Shown one piece after another: positions 33,121 to 43,495 of a DNA stretch of 64,000 nt. Made by a program: the position numbers and the translations under genes. Below the pieces are notes generated by a model. The model was not told the DNA's origin, searched no databases, and saw only the letters and a program-made list of their open reading frames with translations. The stretch comes from Amphirosellinia nigrospora (lineage: Eukaryota > Ascomycota > Sordariomycetes > Xylariales > Xylariaceae), in the NCBI GenBank assembly GCA_004123355.1, contig SCHM01000001.1, positions 1,852,001-1,916,000 of the forward strand. The letters are read 5' to 3'. Position 1 is the stretch's first letter; each line of letters opens with the position of its first letter.

Positions 33121-33545
33121 TGCAGCTCTTCGATTTCACTCCAGAACTCATAAGTGCGATATTTAAGATAGTCCTAGTTCTGGAGGATTGAATTGATACT
33201 AGACCTACCCATACTCGGAAAGCATGGGTAGAATGGGATATAGTTTGGAGCTGTTATCGCGCGGCGAGAGCTCGCTTTTCCCAGTGCCTATTTCGGTCGG
33301 TACTCTACAGCGCCGTTCAATACTTGGCATGCACTTTATCTCGACGCAGGTTGTCTCTTATAGAAAACAAGCTGCTTGGTGACACGTGGAGTGCGCCACA
33401 AGAACCTCGCCGCCATTCAAAGCATCGAAGTCGTACTACAGTTGATGCAGCGAAAAGCAAACAGACTCATGGCAAAGAACAGTTCGGTTTAGGCATATCT
33501 GTTGTCACGGAGGTCTCTGAACCGTGGCTCGACGCGATCTTCTAA
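33121..33545 (+). pseudogene. F-box-like N-terminal relic
   Basis: It begins MQLFDFTPELISAIFKIVLV, close to the MxLxDLPxELLxxI opening of fungal F-box and ankyrin/F-box proteins. A stop follows after 23 codons; the same frame then remains open from there to 33545 with CYRAARARFSQCLFRSVLYS. No leucine-rich or ankyrin repeats follow. It is a truncated, stop-containing copy, unrelated in detail to the F-box fragment at 3151-3441. Confidence 0.4.
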
Positions 33546-34449
33546 ATACTCTTCCCCTCGGCGTACAGAAGGCAGATTGTTATTCCGGTGCCCAAATGTT
33601 TCCCCTGCCAAGCCATAGACGAAATGGATCCCAGCGTTTTGTTATCTTTAGCCACCCTCCAACACGTCAAATCGTCGAGGGAATGTGACATTGACAAGCG
33701 ATTGCTAATTCCCTTGCAGAATAAGTAATACACCCATGTATATGTAGGTACAAGCAAGATATAGACATTTTTGGCTTGAATCTTGCCGATCTGACTTGGC
33801 AATCACAGTTTAGTCGCTGCTGATTTGATCTTAACTGCCTACTTGGGCGAGGCGGCTCGCTGAGGTTGGGGTCGGCTACCCCTAGTAGGTAGGTAGTAGA
33901 TAGTTTCCTAAGTCGGTCATCAACGTGAATGTTTCGCATCAGTGTCACATGCCTTGCCAGTTCAGGTATTGTATGCGACAACTACTATTCTTAACGGTCC
34001 TATATCAACATGGTTTCTCGTTAAGCAAGTTGCTGAGACTCTGCGGGGTCTCCCGCTTTCGCTATCGTGACCCGTTCACGCAACCAACCTTTCTCAGTCA
34101 TCAGGATGGTTTAAGCTTTATTGGACTATCTCCGACGACAGTCTTACAAGTATAAACGAAATGCTACGTTGCAATGTTGGTGATGGCAGCCAGCCAACCG
34201 ACGGCATATCGGCCTTCTGAGGTTGCTCACATCACCTGAGCTATCACCTGCCAAGTAAGTTGCATGCTGCCTCACAAACCCATGTGCACCAAGCGGGTGA
34301 GATATGGGGTGTCACTCCTCTGGCTATGCGCTCTATAAGAATGCGCTTCACACCCGTGTACGCAGGTGCAATTTTCAGGGGCATCGTAGACGCTTGGTTC
34401 ATCTTCCAGCACCGCCAACTCACCCACGTTCCTTATCGATCATCTCATC
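33546..34449. other. Intergenic, chitinase promoter side
   Basis: No gene. The last few hundred bases form the upstream region of the chitinase gene; a TACCTAGG-type motif lies near 33890. Confidence 0.45.
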
Positions 34450-35484
34450 ATGGCTCGCCTTCTCGAAGCGAGCCTCGTGGTGCTCCCGACTATAGTTGCC
34501 ACACTGCTCGGCGCCACACCAGCGTCCGCGCAGGATACATGCAGCACTAAGGGAAAGCCAGCAGGCAAGGTTCTTCAGGGATATTGGGAGAACTGGGACG
34601 GATCCTCAAATGGAGTCCACCCTGGGTTCGGCTGGACACCGATCGAGAACCCGGACATCATGAAGCATGGGTACAACGTGATCCAAGCTGCATTTCCCGT
34701 CATCCTCCCAGACGGCACGGCGCTATGGGCAGATGGCATCGACACGGGCGTAAAAGTCCCGACGCCTGCTGAGATGTGTCAGGCTAAGGCGGCTGGCGCC
34801 ACGATTCTCCTGTCTATCGGAGGTGCCACGGCGGCTATAGACCTCTCGTCGAGCGCTGTCGCGGACAAATTCGTTTCAACCATCGTTCCGATTCTGAAAA
34901 TGTACAACTTCGACGGTATTGATATCGATATTGAATCTGGCTTGATCGGAAGCGGTGACATCAACACATTGTCCACATCCCAGGCAAACCTAATCCGCGT
35001 CATCGATGGCGTCCTAGCAGCGATGCCCTCCAACTTTGGCTTGACCATGGCGCCCGAAACGGCATACGTGACAGGTGGTTCCGTCACATACGGATCAATC
35101 TGGGGATCGTATCTACCCATCATCAAGAAGTACGTCGACAACGGGCGCTTGTGGTGGCTAAACATGCAATATTACAATGGGGATGTACGGTTGCTCCGGT
35201 GATTCCTATGCTGCCGGACTGTCGCAGGTTTCATCGCCCAAACCGATTGCTTGAACCAGGGACTCGTCGTCCAGGGGACCACAATTAAGCTTCCATACGA
35301 TATGCAAGTTCCTGGTTTACCAGCCCAGTCCGGGGCTGGTGGCGGCTATATGACACCTGATTTAGTTGCACAAGCTTGGGATCACTACGGCGGGAGTCTC
35401 AAGGGCTTAATGACATGGTCAATCAATTGGGACGGGTCAAAGGGCTGGACTTTTGGTGACAACTTGTTGGGACGGATCCCGTAG
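34450..35484 (+). CDS. Secreted GH18 chitinase (two apparent frame changes)
   Basis: Hydrolyses chitin. The signal peptide MARLLEASLVVLPTIVATLL..TPASA is followed by KVLQGYWENWDG (first barrel strand), ATILLSIGGATA and FDGIDIDIES, the complete DxxDxDxE catalytic motif. LTMAPETAYVTGG and WWLNMQYYNG follow. The frame is lost in the GGGG run at 35179-35182 and again near 35213-35219. Across the two changes the expected MYGCSGDSYAAG and VAGFIAQTDCL appear in successive frames. The last frame ends GLMTWSINWDGSKGWTFGDN, the usual final strand. The first change fits one extra base (or two missing), the second one missing base. No introns are needed. Total length, about 345 residues, is normal for a single-domain bacterial-type or plant-type fungal chitinase. 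Confidence 0.85.
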
Positions 35485-36403
35485 ACGCTCATCCAAACAT
35501 ATTATAGTAGAGCAGGGCTCGGTGTCTCGCAGCATGGCCTTTGGCTTGCTCGTGAATATTCTCGATGTTATATTTTCGTGATATCCCAGTATATAAATTG
35601 ATTTATACCATCACTACTAGCTGGTCAGTGAAAATAGGCGGGGACAACAACACATTGCCATTCACCCCCGCAGATGACACCTGTTTGCGCCATAGCCAAG
35701 CCGCGAACTTATAAAATTAAACACTAGAATCAAGATTGTTACTAAAATAGCCAAGTTAAATGATGCACTGTTAACAATACTTAAATTTAGACTTATCGTA
35801 ATGACAGCTCAAAGTCTCTTTAAGACTCAAAGTCCATGATTCTCCTTCTGTCGCCTTCGTGTTCGAATTCTTGGACATTATTATAGCTGCACGCTTGGTT
35901 CCATCACGGACTTCCAGCTGTCCCTTCGAAGCCCCTATCCAGCATTCGTAGACGCAATGTTTAGGTTTTCGAACAGGGCTTAGGCAGGCTTGGCGGTATA
36001 GTCCGTATGACGCTTACCGCGTGCTATGATGTCGTGCTCGGCGTTTTGCATCGGTTCTCGGGGACGTTAGTTGTGATTGGACTCCTCCGATTTTAGTGGC
36101 GTGGCGTAGCGTTGCCGTTTAAGCTTGTCCATGAACCTGAGTTGGTAGATTTGCTAGATCTGATTGATAACCTACAAAATAAGATCACACTTAGATTCTT
36201 TGGGCATGGTCTAGACCGAAAGGCAGTGTTTGCCATGTTGGCACTGAAGACGAGACATTTACTTGTGGGCTGTAAGCGGAAGGTGTTTACCTCAGAGCCA
36301 GCAAATCGATCGTTTATATAAAGAGGATGGACACCAGTTGAGGTTGAAAGCAGATGGCTGATCATGTTACTTCATAAGATCTTTCCATCGGAGATAATTG
36401 ATC
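35485..36403. other. Intergenic, no gene seen
   Basis: Spacer between the chitinase and the arabinofuranosidase genes. A 69-codon plus frame at 36112-36321 has no support. Confidence 0.45.
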
Positions 36404-37981
36404 ATGGCGCCACGCTCATTGTTGAGCCTAGGCCTTACTGCCACAGCTTCCCTCGTCGCCGCCGCTGGTCCTTGCGATATATACGCATCCGGTGGCACGC
36501 CCTGCGTCGCAGCACATAGCACAACTCGTGCTCTATATGCTTCGTATAGCGGCTCTCTCTACCAGGTAGATCCTTAGCGGAACCCCGTTATGATACATGT
36601 ATTAACCAGACTGACGTCTAATCATAGCTCGTACGTGGTTCCGACAGCGCCACAACTGACATCAAACCGCTCTCTGCTGGCGGAGTTGCCAATGCCGCTG
36701 CCCAGGACACCTTCTGCGGCGGGACAACTTGTTTGATCTCAGTTGTTTACGATCAGTCTGGCCAAGGCCACCACTCACACAGCACCCCCTGGGGTGCGGC
36801 AAGTGGCCCTGAGGCGGATGGATATGACTATCTAGCGAGCGCTATCGGTGCTCCTGTGACGCTCAACGGGAAGAGGGCGTATGGCGTCTTCATCTCACCT
36901 AAAACTGGTTATCGCAACGACTCTCCTCGAGGAACAGCCACAGGCGATAGTCCAGAGGGCTTGTACGCCGTCCTAGACGGTACCATTACAATAATGGGTG
37001 CTGTTTTGATTACGGCAATGCCGAAACCAACAATTTAGATACCGGCAACGGTCGCATGGAGGCTATCTTCTTTGGTGATCGTACCGCACACGGCTACGGT
37101 GCCGGGCTCGGGTCCCTGGGTCTTGGCGGACCTCGAGAACGGGCTGTACACCTCGGGAGGCGATAATGGTGTTGGTGTTAATCCCAGTAATCCAAGTATT
37201 ACATATCGGTTTGTCACTGCAATCCTAAAGGGCAACTCTGGCAACCAATGGGCCATCCGCGGTGGCAACGCTAAATCCGGAAGCCTATCAACGTATTACA
37301 GTGGTGTTCGCCCAACTCCTAACTATAATCCTATGAGTAAAGAGGGCGCTATTGTTCTCGGCATTGGCGGCGATAACAGTGACGCTGGGCAAGGGACATT
37401 CTACGAGGGAGTAATGACGACCGGTTATCCCTCTGATGCGACCGAGAACTCTGTTCAAGCCAACATCGTAGCGGCGGGCTATGCTGCTGGCTCCCTTCAG
37501 AGCGGCCCAAAGATAAGCGTTGGCTCTACCGTCACCTTCAGAGCCACAACAGCACCTTGTTGTACGACTAAATATATCACTCACGGGCGCGAACGTGCAA
37601 CTGCAAGTCGTCTCCTCGTCAAGCACTGTCGCTTTGCAACAATCAGCGAGCTGGACCGTCCATGTCGGCCTCGGCAACAGCGGCTGTCTGTCATTTGAGT
37701 CTGTCGATAGCCCAGGAAGCTTCATACGACACTCCGCCAATAAGCTCCAAGTGAATGCAAACGACGGCAGTGCGCTGTTTGCGCAAGATGCTACGTTCTG
37801 CTCGCAGGAAGCGCTTGACTCTGCGGGGACTAATGCCCTCCGATCCTGGAGTTATCCAGCTCGCTACTGGCGCCACAACGGCGGCACCTTGTATATCGCC
37901 AGCAATGGTGGACCGAATGCCTTTGATACAAAGACGGCATTTAATGACGACGTAAGTTTCGCTGTGAGTGCTGGGTTTTAG
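36404..37981 (+). CDS. abfB: GH54 alpha-L-arabinofuranosidase with CBM42 domain
   Basis: Releases arabinose from arabinoxylan. The signal peptide MAPRSLLSLGLTATASLVAA is followed by GPCDIYASGGTPCVAAHSTT, the typical GH54 start. Exon 1 is 36404-36565, intron 36566-36627. Catalytic-domain marks are CLISVVYDQSGQGHHSH, GKRAYGVFISPKTGYRND, HYNNGCCFDYGNAETNN and GPWVLADLENGLYTSGG. The CBM42 arabinose-binding domain has SGCLSFESVDSPGSFIRH and LRSWSYPARYWRHNGGTLY and ends FNDDVSFAVSAGF. Frame changes occur near 36981-36985 (one base missing), 37101-37112 and 37585-37587 (each one extra, or two missing). Sequence on each side is otherwise excellent. It follows the chitinase in the same direction, two secreted polysaccharidases in a row. 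Confidence 0.88.
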
Positions 37982-38383
37982 TCGTAAATAGAAAAATAAT
38001 CTAAGCTCAAAGAGCACGACTCTCTCGCGAAATTTCAATTCAACAACAATTTTGCCAATGATTTAGGCTTTTTTTTTATTTCTAATAAATTTACTTCCGC
38101 CGCCACTATATTTTATGAGACAAAGAAGAGTCGGCGGGTCGCCTTCGTCAGAGGATCCACCCTTCAAGCCTCTTTGAGCACCGTCTAGTATATCTCCCGA
38201 GCCTAGTCGAGCTAATCGAGGGCGCGAGGAGCACCGTCAGAATGAATCATAGTGATACTTTCCGTGGGGGCCAGAGGAAGGCTAGACCAATTGGTCTAAT
38301 TCAACAACTATAAAAGCTGTAGTTGCCATGAACGAGTTATCAACTTCAATGCCCATTAAGCACAAGTTCTTGATTCAACTAAA
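37982..38383. other. Intergenic, no gene seen
   Basis: Short spacer with poly-T and AT-rich stretches before the PRISE-like gene. Confidence 0.5.
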
Positions 38384-39785
38384 ATGGAGGAATCACCGAA
38401 GCATGCTATTGTGTTTGGCGCATCCGGCCTGATTGGTTGGGCTGTTGTTGACCAGCTTTTGCGATCATACCCCGAGGCAGGCACTTTCGCCAAGATCACC
38501 GCGGTCACGAATCGTGAAGTCAAACTTGGGGAATCGCACTGGCTCGAGCCGGGCGCGGACCGCCAACTTTGCAACTTATCTCGGGTGTTGACCTTCGTCG
38601 CGGCGATGGAGCAACATTAGCCAAGTCTTTGAAAGAAGCAGTACAAGACATTCACACCGTTACGCATTTGTTTTACCTAGGTATATTACAGTGAATGAGA
38701 TTCAATAGAAATGAAGCTGACCAAAGTCAGTTTTCACTTCGGTCACAGACGAAATCGAAGAAGTCGCGACCAATCGAGGCATGCTCCAAAATGTCATCGA
38801 CGCCACAACTTACTCAGTCCAAACCTGCAATTTGTGGTCTTCCCTGGAGGAACACGAGTAGGTGCTTCATGGCCAGAGCTTCACTTTCGTAGCTGCTAAT
38901 CGTCTCATAGGGGTATGGTATTTACTCGCAAGGAGGGGTATTCACCCACCCTTGACGGAAGATATGGTAAATAACCTCCCACCGGACTATGCAAAGACCG
39001 TTGTATATCCCGCCAATCGTGAGCTACTCAACAGAGCGAGTGAAGGAAGAAAATGGACATGGTGTGAAGTTTGTCCAGATGCGATAGTGAGTTTTCATGT
39101 TATTGTATGCAGAGCCGTAGCTAATACGACCGAAGATTGGTTTCACCCCAACGGCTCCCAGTTCAGCTTAGCACTTCATTGGGCTCAGTACCTGTCACTA
39201 TACGCCCATAACCACGGCGTCGGGCCATCAACGCAACGGACGGGATCGGCAGCTATCGAAGTACCCTTTCCCGGAAACACGGCTGGCGCGAATTCGCTCT
39301 TCTCCCCAGCGTCGGCGACCAAAATCGCACGCTTCATGATATATGCCTCGCTACATTCGGATAAATGTGGTGGCGGTCAGTTATTCAACATTGCCGATTC
39401 TGAGGTACCAGTCACGTATGGCGAGCTTTGGCCTCGGCTGGCCAGCTGGTTTGGGCTTGTGGGTGTTGGGCCCCCTGAGGACTCACAAGCGAAGATCAAT
39501 ACCCTGAAAGCTGGGGAGCTTCCCGAAGACTCTCAAATTTTAGCACCCGGGGAGTATGTAGCACAGCACAAGAATATTTTTAGGCAGTTCGGGCGTGGAA
39601 AAGCTGCTGACGGAGGTGTTGGCGCTGGTAGTCGACAATTGGACAGCGTCGGCTATTGGCTAACTTTCAATCGACAGCTAAGCCTGGAAAGACTTAAGAA
39701 AACGGGATTTGAAGGAGATAGTGACCCGATCCAGGGTTGGATATCGAGCTTTCAGATGTTTAGAGACGCCGGCCTAATACTGTAA
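38384..39785 (+). CDS. PRISE/SirQ-like Rossmann-fold NAD(P)-dependent reductase (several frame changes)
   Basis: Starts MEESPKHAIVFGASGLIGWA, an NAD(P)-binding GxxGxxG loop of the progesterone 5-beta-reductase/iridoid-synthase-like family, which reduces enones in specialised metabolism. Conserved pieces follow in order over different frames: LQLISGVDLRRGDGATLAKS, DIHTVTHLFYL, VATNRGMLQNVIDATT, LQFVVFPGGTR, GYGIYSQGGVF and PPLTEDMVNNLPPDYAKTVV. Then come WTWCEVCPDAI, FSLALHWAQYLSLYA and PVTYGELWPRLASWFGL. Introns are likely near 38681-38710, 38858-38909 and 39088-39137. Frame changes near 38561-38566, 38811, 38946-38952 and 39150 each fit one missing base. Full length would be about 410 residues, as in the family. 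Order and content are complete, so gene decay is less likely than sequence error. Confidence 0.75.
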
Positions 39786-41272
39786 AGCATGATGGAGTTC
39801 CATTAGTAATAGACGTACGAATATTAGAAAAGACCGCTTGCCTTGAGCTTAGCAACAGTTCATCGTGTATTAGGCCACTGCAACTTAATGATTCAAGTTC
39901 TTAAGAAAACCTCACTAGAACCTTGAATCCAGTCAAATTTATTATCTAAACTACTCTGTAGCGCCATTCTGTCACTACAATGAAAGCCTTCGCGGCGAAG
40001 CTACACTATTTTAAATATATTGTAATTAAATGAAAGTGTAAAGTGCATCCATTTAAGTACTACCTATCTAACGTGATATTCCTAGGTGGTTTCTCCTTAG
40101 ACCCCTAAGTATTGGAGCTTTCGCCCTTATTGATCACTTTATTTCATTATTACACTAAGAGCTTTGCCCCTATTAATTAATTAACACAATATTTAACTTT
40201 TATATAAGCATTGTATTCGTATTTAGATATCGTGACCCTTAGTGGCCATGTTTACTATTGTATTACGCAATCTACATAGTTAATTTCGGTGCGAATACGT
40301 TCATGTTGATGCCTTGATTTAAAGTTTTGAGAGTTACGACTTGACTTCTCCAGCTCTGCCCTCTCAAACCTAAATTTACGTGTTCAGGGAAAGCAAATTT
40401 TTCCAATGATCCTTCATTGTTATTAACTTACCACGATGTTAGCAACTCTTAAGGCAGCATTAATCGATTCTGCTTCTATACAGCCTAATGCTTGAAGTTA
40501 AGCGTAAGCCCAATATAAATACTTAAATCAAATCGTCAAATGCCGCGAGCTCAAAGATGCCACCACCTAAAGCATCCGCGTTGGGTAATCAAACAGCTCA
40601 CGCTTATAAAAACAACTTCATCAACAAAGCTTAGGCACAGATTTTGCCAAAGCGAGATTGTAATCACATAACAGCGGTACACTCAAGTCTTGAGCTAAAT
40701 AGTCCCATAGTGCTCATGGATACAAAAGTTTATTAATCTACTGGTTGTATATCAAACTTTATTATGACCCATACGTATGAGGTTGTACGTATACTCTTAG
40801 TGTTGTGTGAGGTATCTCATCCTTTATACAAGCTGCTTCTCGGCCTTGGTACCCGTCCCTGGTCCGAGGCCCGGGATTTCAAGTGTTTAGGTGTCCAACT
40901 GAGGTGTTGTAGTGTGTCTAGATTCAATGCCGGCCTCTTCAATAAAGTTTCCTTTGCAGCAAAGTTCAACTACTCTAATTAAACTTTCTCATCGCTTCGG
41001 ATGACTCACTATGTTCGAACGAAGCCTACGTGTTCTCGCTGTTTACTTGGTCACCACGGTTACTACGGTTTATTTAGCAATAAAAAGCACGTCTCTTCTG
41101 TTTTCACTTTCCCAGAATCTCTTCCTTCTCCAATCTTTTTATTGCTGATCATTAACCACTATCATCCATCTACAGATCCACCGTTACTCACCAACTATCA
41201 TCATCGATCATTATAATCGATCACCATTATCAGCAATTATCATTTAGTCATAGACGTCATAATTATTACGCG
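39786..41272. other. AT-rich intergenic region, no gene seen
   Basis: About 1.5 kb, markedly AT-rich around 39960-40220 and 40440-40760. It could be an eroded repeat, but I cannot identify termini or coding traces. Confidence 0.45.
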
Positions 41273-42190
41273 ATGTCTCCTATTAACGAGCGCACTGGCA
41301 CTATTCACCGCGCCACGTCACGGGCAATGACAGGTCAAAATACGATGACCCCCAACCCCGTCACAGAATTGAGGCTACGAAACAGCCGACAAGAACGTGA
41401 GTCAATGACAATTTCTTCTAGTGATATTCGATTTCATATTTACTAATACACCCAAGAACCAGACCAGCTCCTTATCGACGAGGAGCTCCCGAGCTACGAG
41501 AGTGTCCAATTCCTGGGGCCACCAGCCTATTCACCCCGTGCTCCTACACCACCTTCTGACTCGCCTACACGGGCTCCCAGTCCCAAAGGCCTCCTGGGAA
41601 AATTGAGATCGCTACTCGGCAGCCATCAAGACCGCAGGAAGACACAAGATATCAAGCGGCAACACATCCGACATCTCATCGAACACGTCGAGATCGAGCT
41701 CGGTCTCCTTCGGGACGTGCAATCCACCACGGCGCGTGCAAAGGAAATGGACGCGACCTTGAAGCTCGACCGGGAAAGATGCTCCCCGGCCGAGATGTCA
41801 CAGCGGCTCAATGAACGAAAAAGGCTGGACCGCGAGCTCAACGTCACCTACCGCCAACTTAACGATCTGGCGAATGTGAGGACCTTCACCTCGGAGTGGC
41901 TCTACCAGGCGACGCCACGAATCAGGATCCTCGAAGCGAAGCTGCGCCACCTAAACGATCTCGACAAGGCGCAGCAACATCTCCTCCACATCGAGAAGAG
42001 CATAGACAGGGTGCAACTAAACATCACGTGTCCCAAATACTCCAGAATGAGCAAGCCGACAGCCTGTGGGATTTTGGATAAGCTCCACCAAGGCCGCTCT
42101 ATGATCCTTCAAAGGATGGTGCGGATCGAGAAGGATATTGCCGGCTTCGATCGCGCCCTGCAGAGCCTGCTGACTCAATATTCGAGCTAA
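41273..42190 (+). CDS. Coiled-coil protein of unknown function, intact
   Basis: Exons 41273-41396 and 41457-42190 close in phase and give 285 residues. The intron has GTGAGT, CTAAT and CCAAG. The N terminus (MSPINERTGTIHRATSRAMT) is polar and is followed by a proline-rich stretch (FLGPPAYSPRAPTPPSDSP). From about residue 95 the protein is almost entirely charged helix: IEHVEIELGLLRDVQSTTAR, MSQRLNERKRLDRELNVTYR, LEAKLRHLNDLDKAQQHLLH and MILQRMVRIEKDIAGFDRAL. Long coiled coils of this kind suggest a scaffold or dimer role. There are no membrane segments and no signal peptide. I do not recognise the family. Codon use and the perfect frame argue for a real gene. Confidence 0.75.
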
Positions 42191-43495
42191 GGCACCGGAG
42201 CTATCGGACAAGACGAAACCGATGCGAATTATGAGATGGGGTTACTGGCTGATTCACGAGTTTGTTATATGGAGCTGAGAAGCATTGATCATAAAGGTCC
42301 TGTTTCATTCACCATTTCATGTATATATATATCGCTGTACGTGGACGAGGTCCCATATAGGAGCCCGAAGTACTGTACAGGTTTTGTACTCAAAGGAGGT
42401 TCCCTGTACACGCAGGCCGAATGGCTTGCGGCGAATGCGTACATCAGGATTATGGATAATACAGGACTTTAGCTACCACCGTCTGTTGTTTGACTATTCG
42501 CATGTGATTTTGTAGCCATGTCGGCCTTATCGACGTCAACGACGTTTATATCAACGAATTTCAGTTAAAATTCTGGGGACGGTTCGTCCATTCGTAGAAT
42601 TGAGCCTAAGGGACGAGTCAGATTATTGAATACGTGTGATTTACTCTCCTACTTCAGAAGTTCACAAATTAACCGTCGCCTCTTTTTCGTCGTGCTTCAC
42701 TATTAGTAGCTACGGAGGAGTACACACGTTATCGGTCCCGATAAATAACGTGTCTCAATTTCCCAACTGTGTCTATTGCTGGACAGCCATTTCTTGACCG
42801 CTCTCTCGGAGGATTTTCGGTTGCAAGAATGCAAACATCTAGTCGAATCAAATATATTCAGCATCCCCTTTAAAACCTCAGCGCCCTTCTCAGTGGCATC
42901 AGTCCGATATCACGAGAACCAAAACAAAACGCGTCAAACGCGCAATTCACACGAATCCTTGCACCCTGTAAACCTTAAACGCGCTTCACCGCGCTTCACC
43001 AAGATCAACATACGTCATCGCACCTAAGCCTCTTTTTCAGGGGTTCCAATCTAGTCCGATTCCATTTTACTTCCCGTGCTAGCGCCAGCATTAGCGGGAG
43101 ATCTCTAAGTTTCTTGAAAAGGAGCCCCGGGGGGGGGGGGGGGGGGGGGCGGGGTAGTAAAGGGGGCAACAAAACCAAGAAACGTGCGGCGGCACATTTC
43201 TATCAGTTCTGGAAACATCATACTTCTCCAACTTAACACGATACGCATTTGGTAGGATGGTTTCTGAATATTCAATTTTAAGTGATTAATACTTGGTATC
43301 ATGAAAGATGCACTTAGTAATAATTATCTAATAACTAAGCTATAGCACCATATAGATACCAGCAGAACGACACGACATCTATTCGTAATCATTGAGTGCC
43401 CACTATTCAGGCATTTGGGATTCCTAAACGAGGGTCTGATGAAAGCGGTATCCAGATACCACTCACAAACCAGGCCGGGCGATGCTTGATAGTCT
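42191..43495. other. Intergenic, contains a 21-base G run
   Basis: No gene. The run of 21 G lies at 43129-43149. The region is otherwise the convergent spacer between the coiled-coil gene and the 3' end of the ThrE-like gene. Confidence 0.5.
43129..43149 (+). repeat. Homopolymer of 21 guanines
   Basis: Uninterrupted G21 preceded by CCCC and followed by CGGGG. It is far beyond chance. It could form a G-quadruplex, or be an assembly or polishing artefact given the many homopolymer problems nearby. Confidence 0.9.

Noticed and set aside
9051-39785. A single secondary-metabolite gene cluster
   Set aside because: Regulators, an FAD oxidase, reductases and an MFS relic occur, but there is no PKS, NRPS, terpene cyclase or other backbone enzyme, and housekeeping genes are interspersed.
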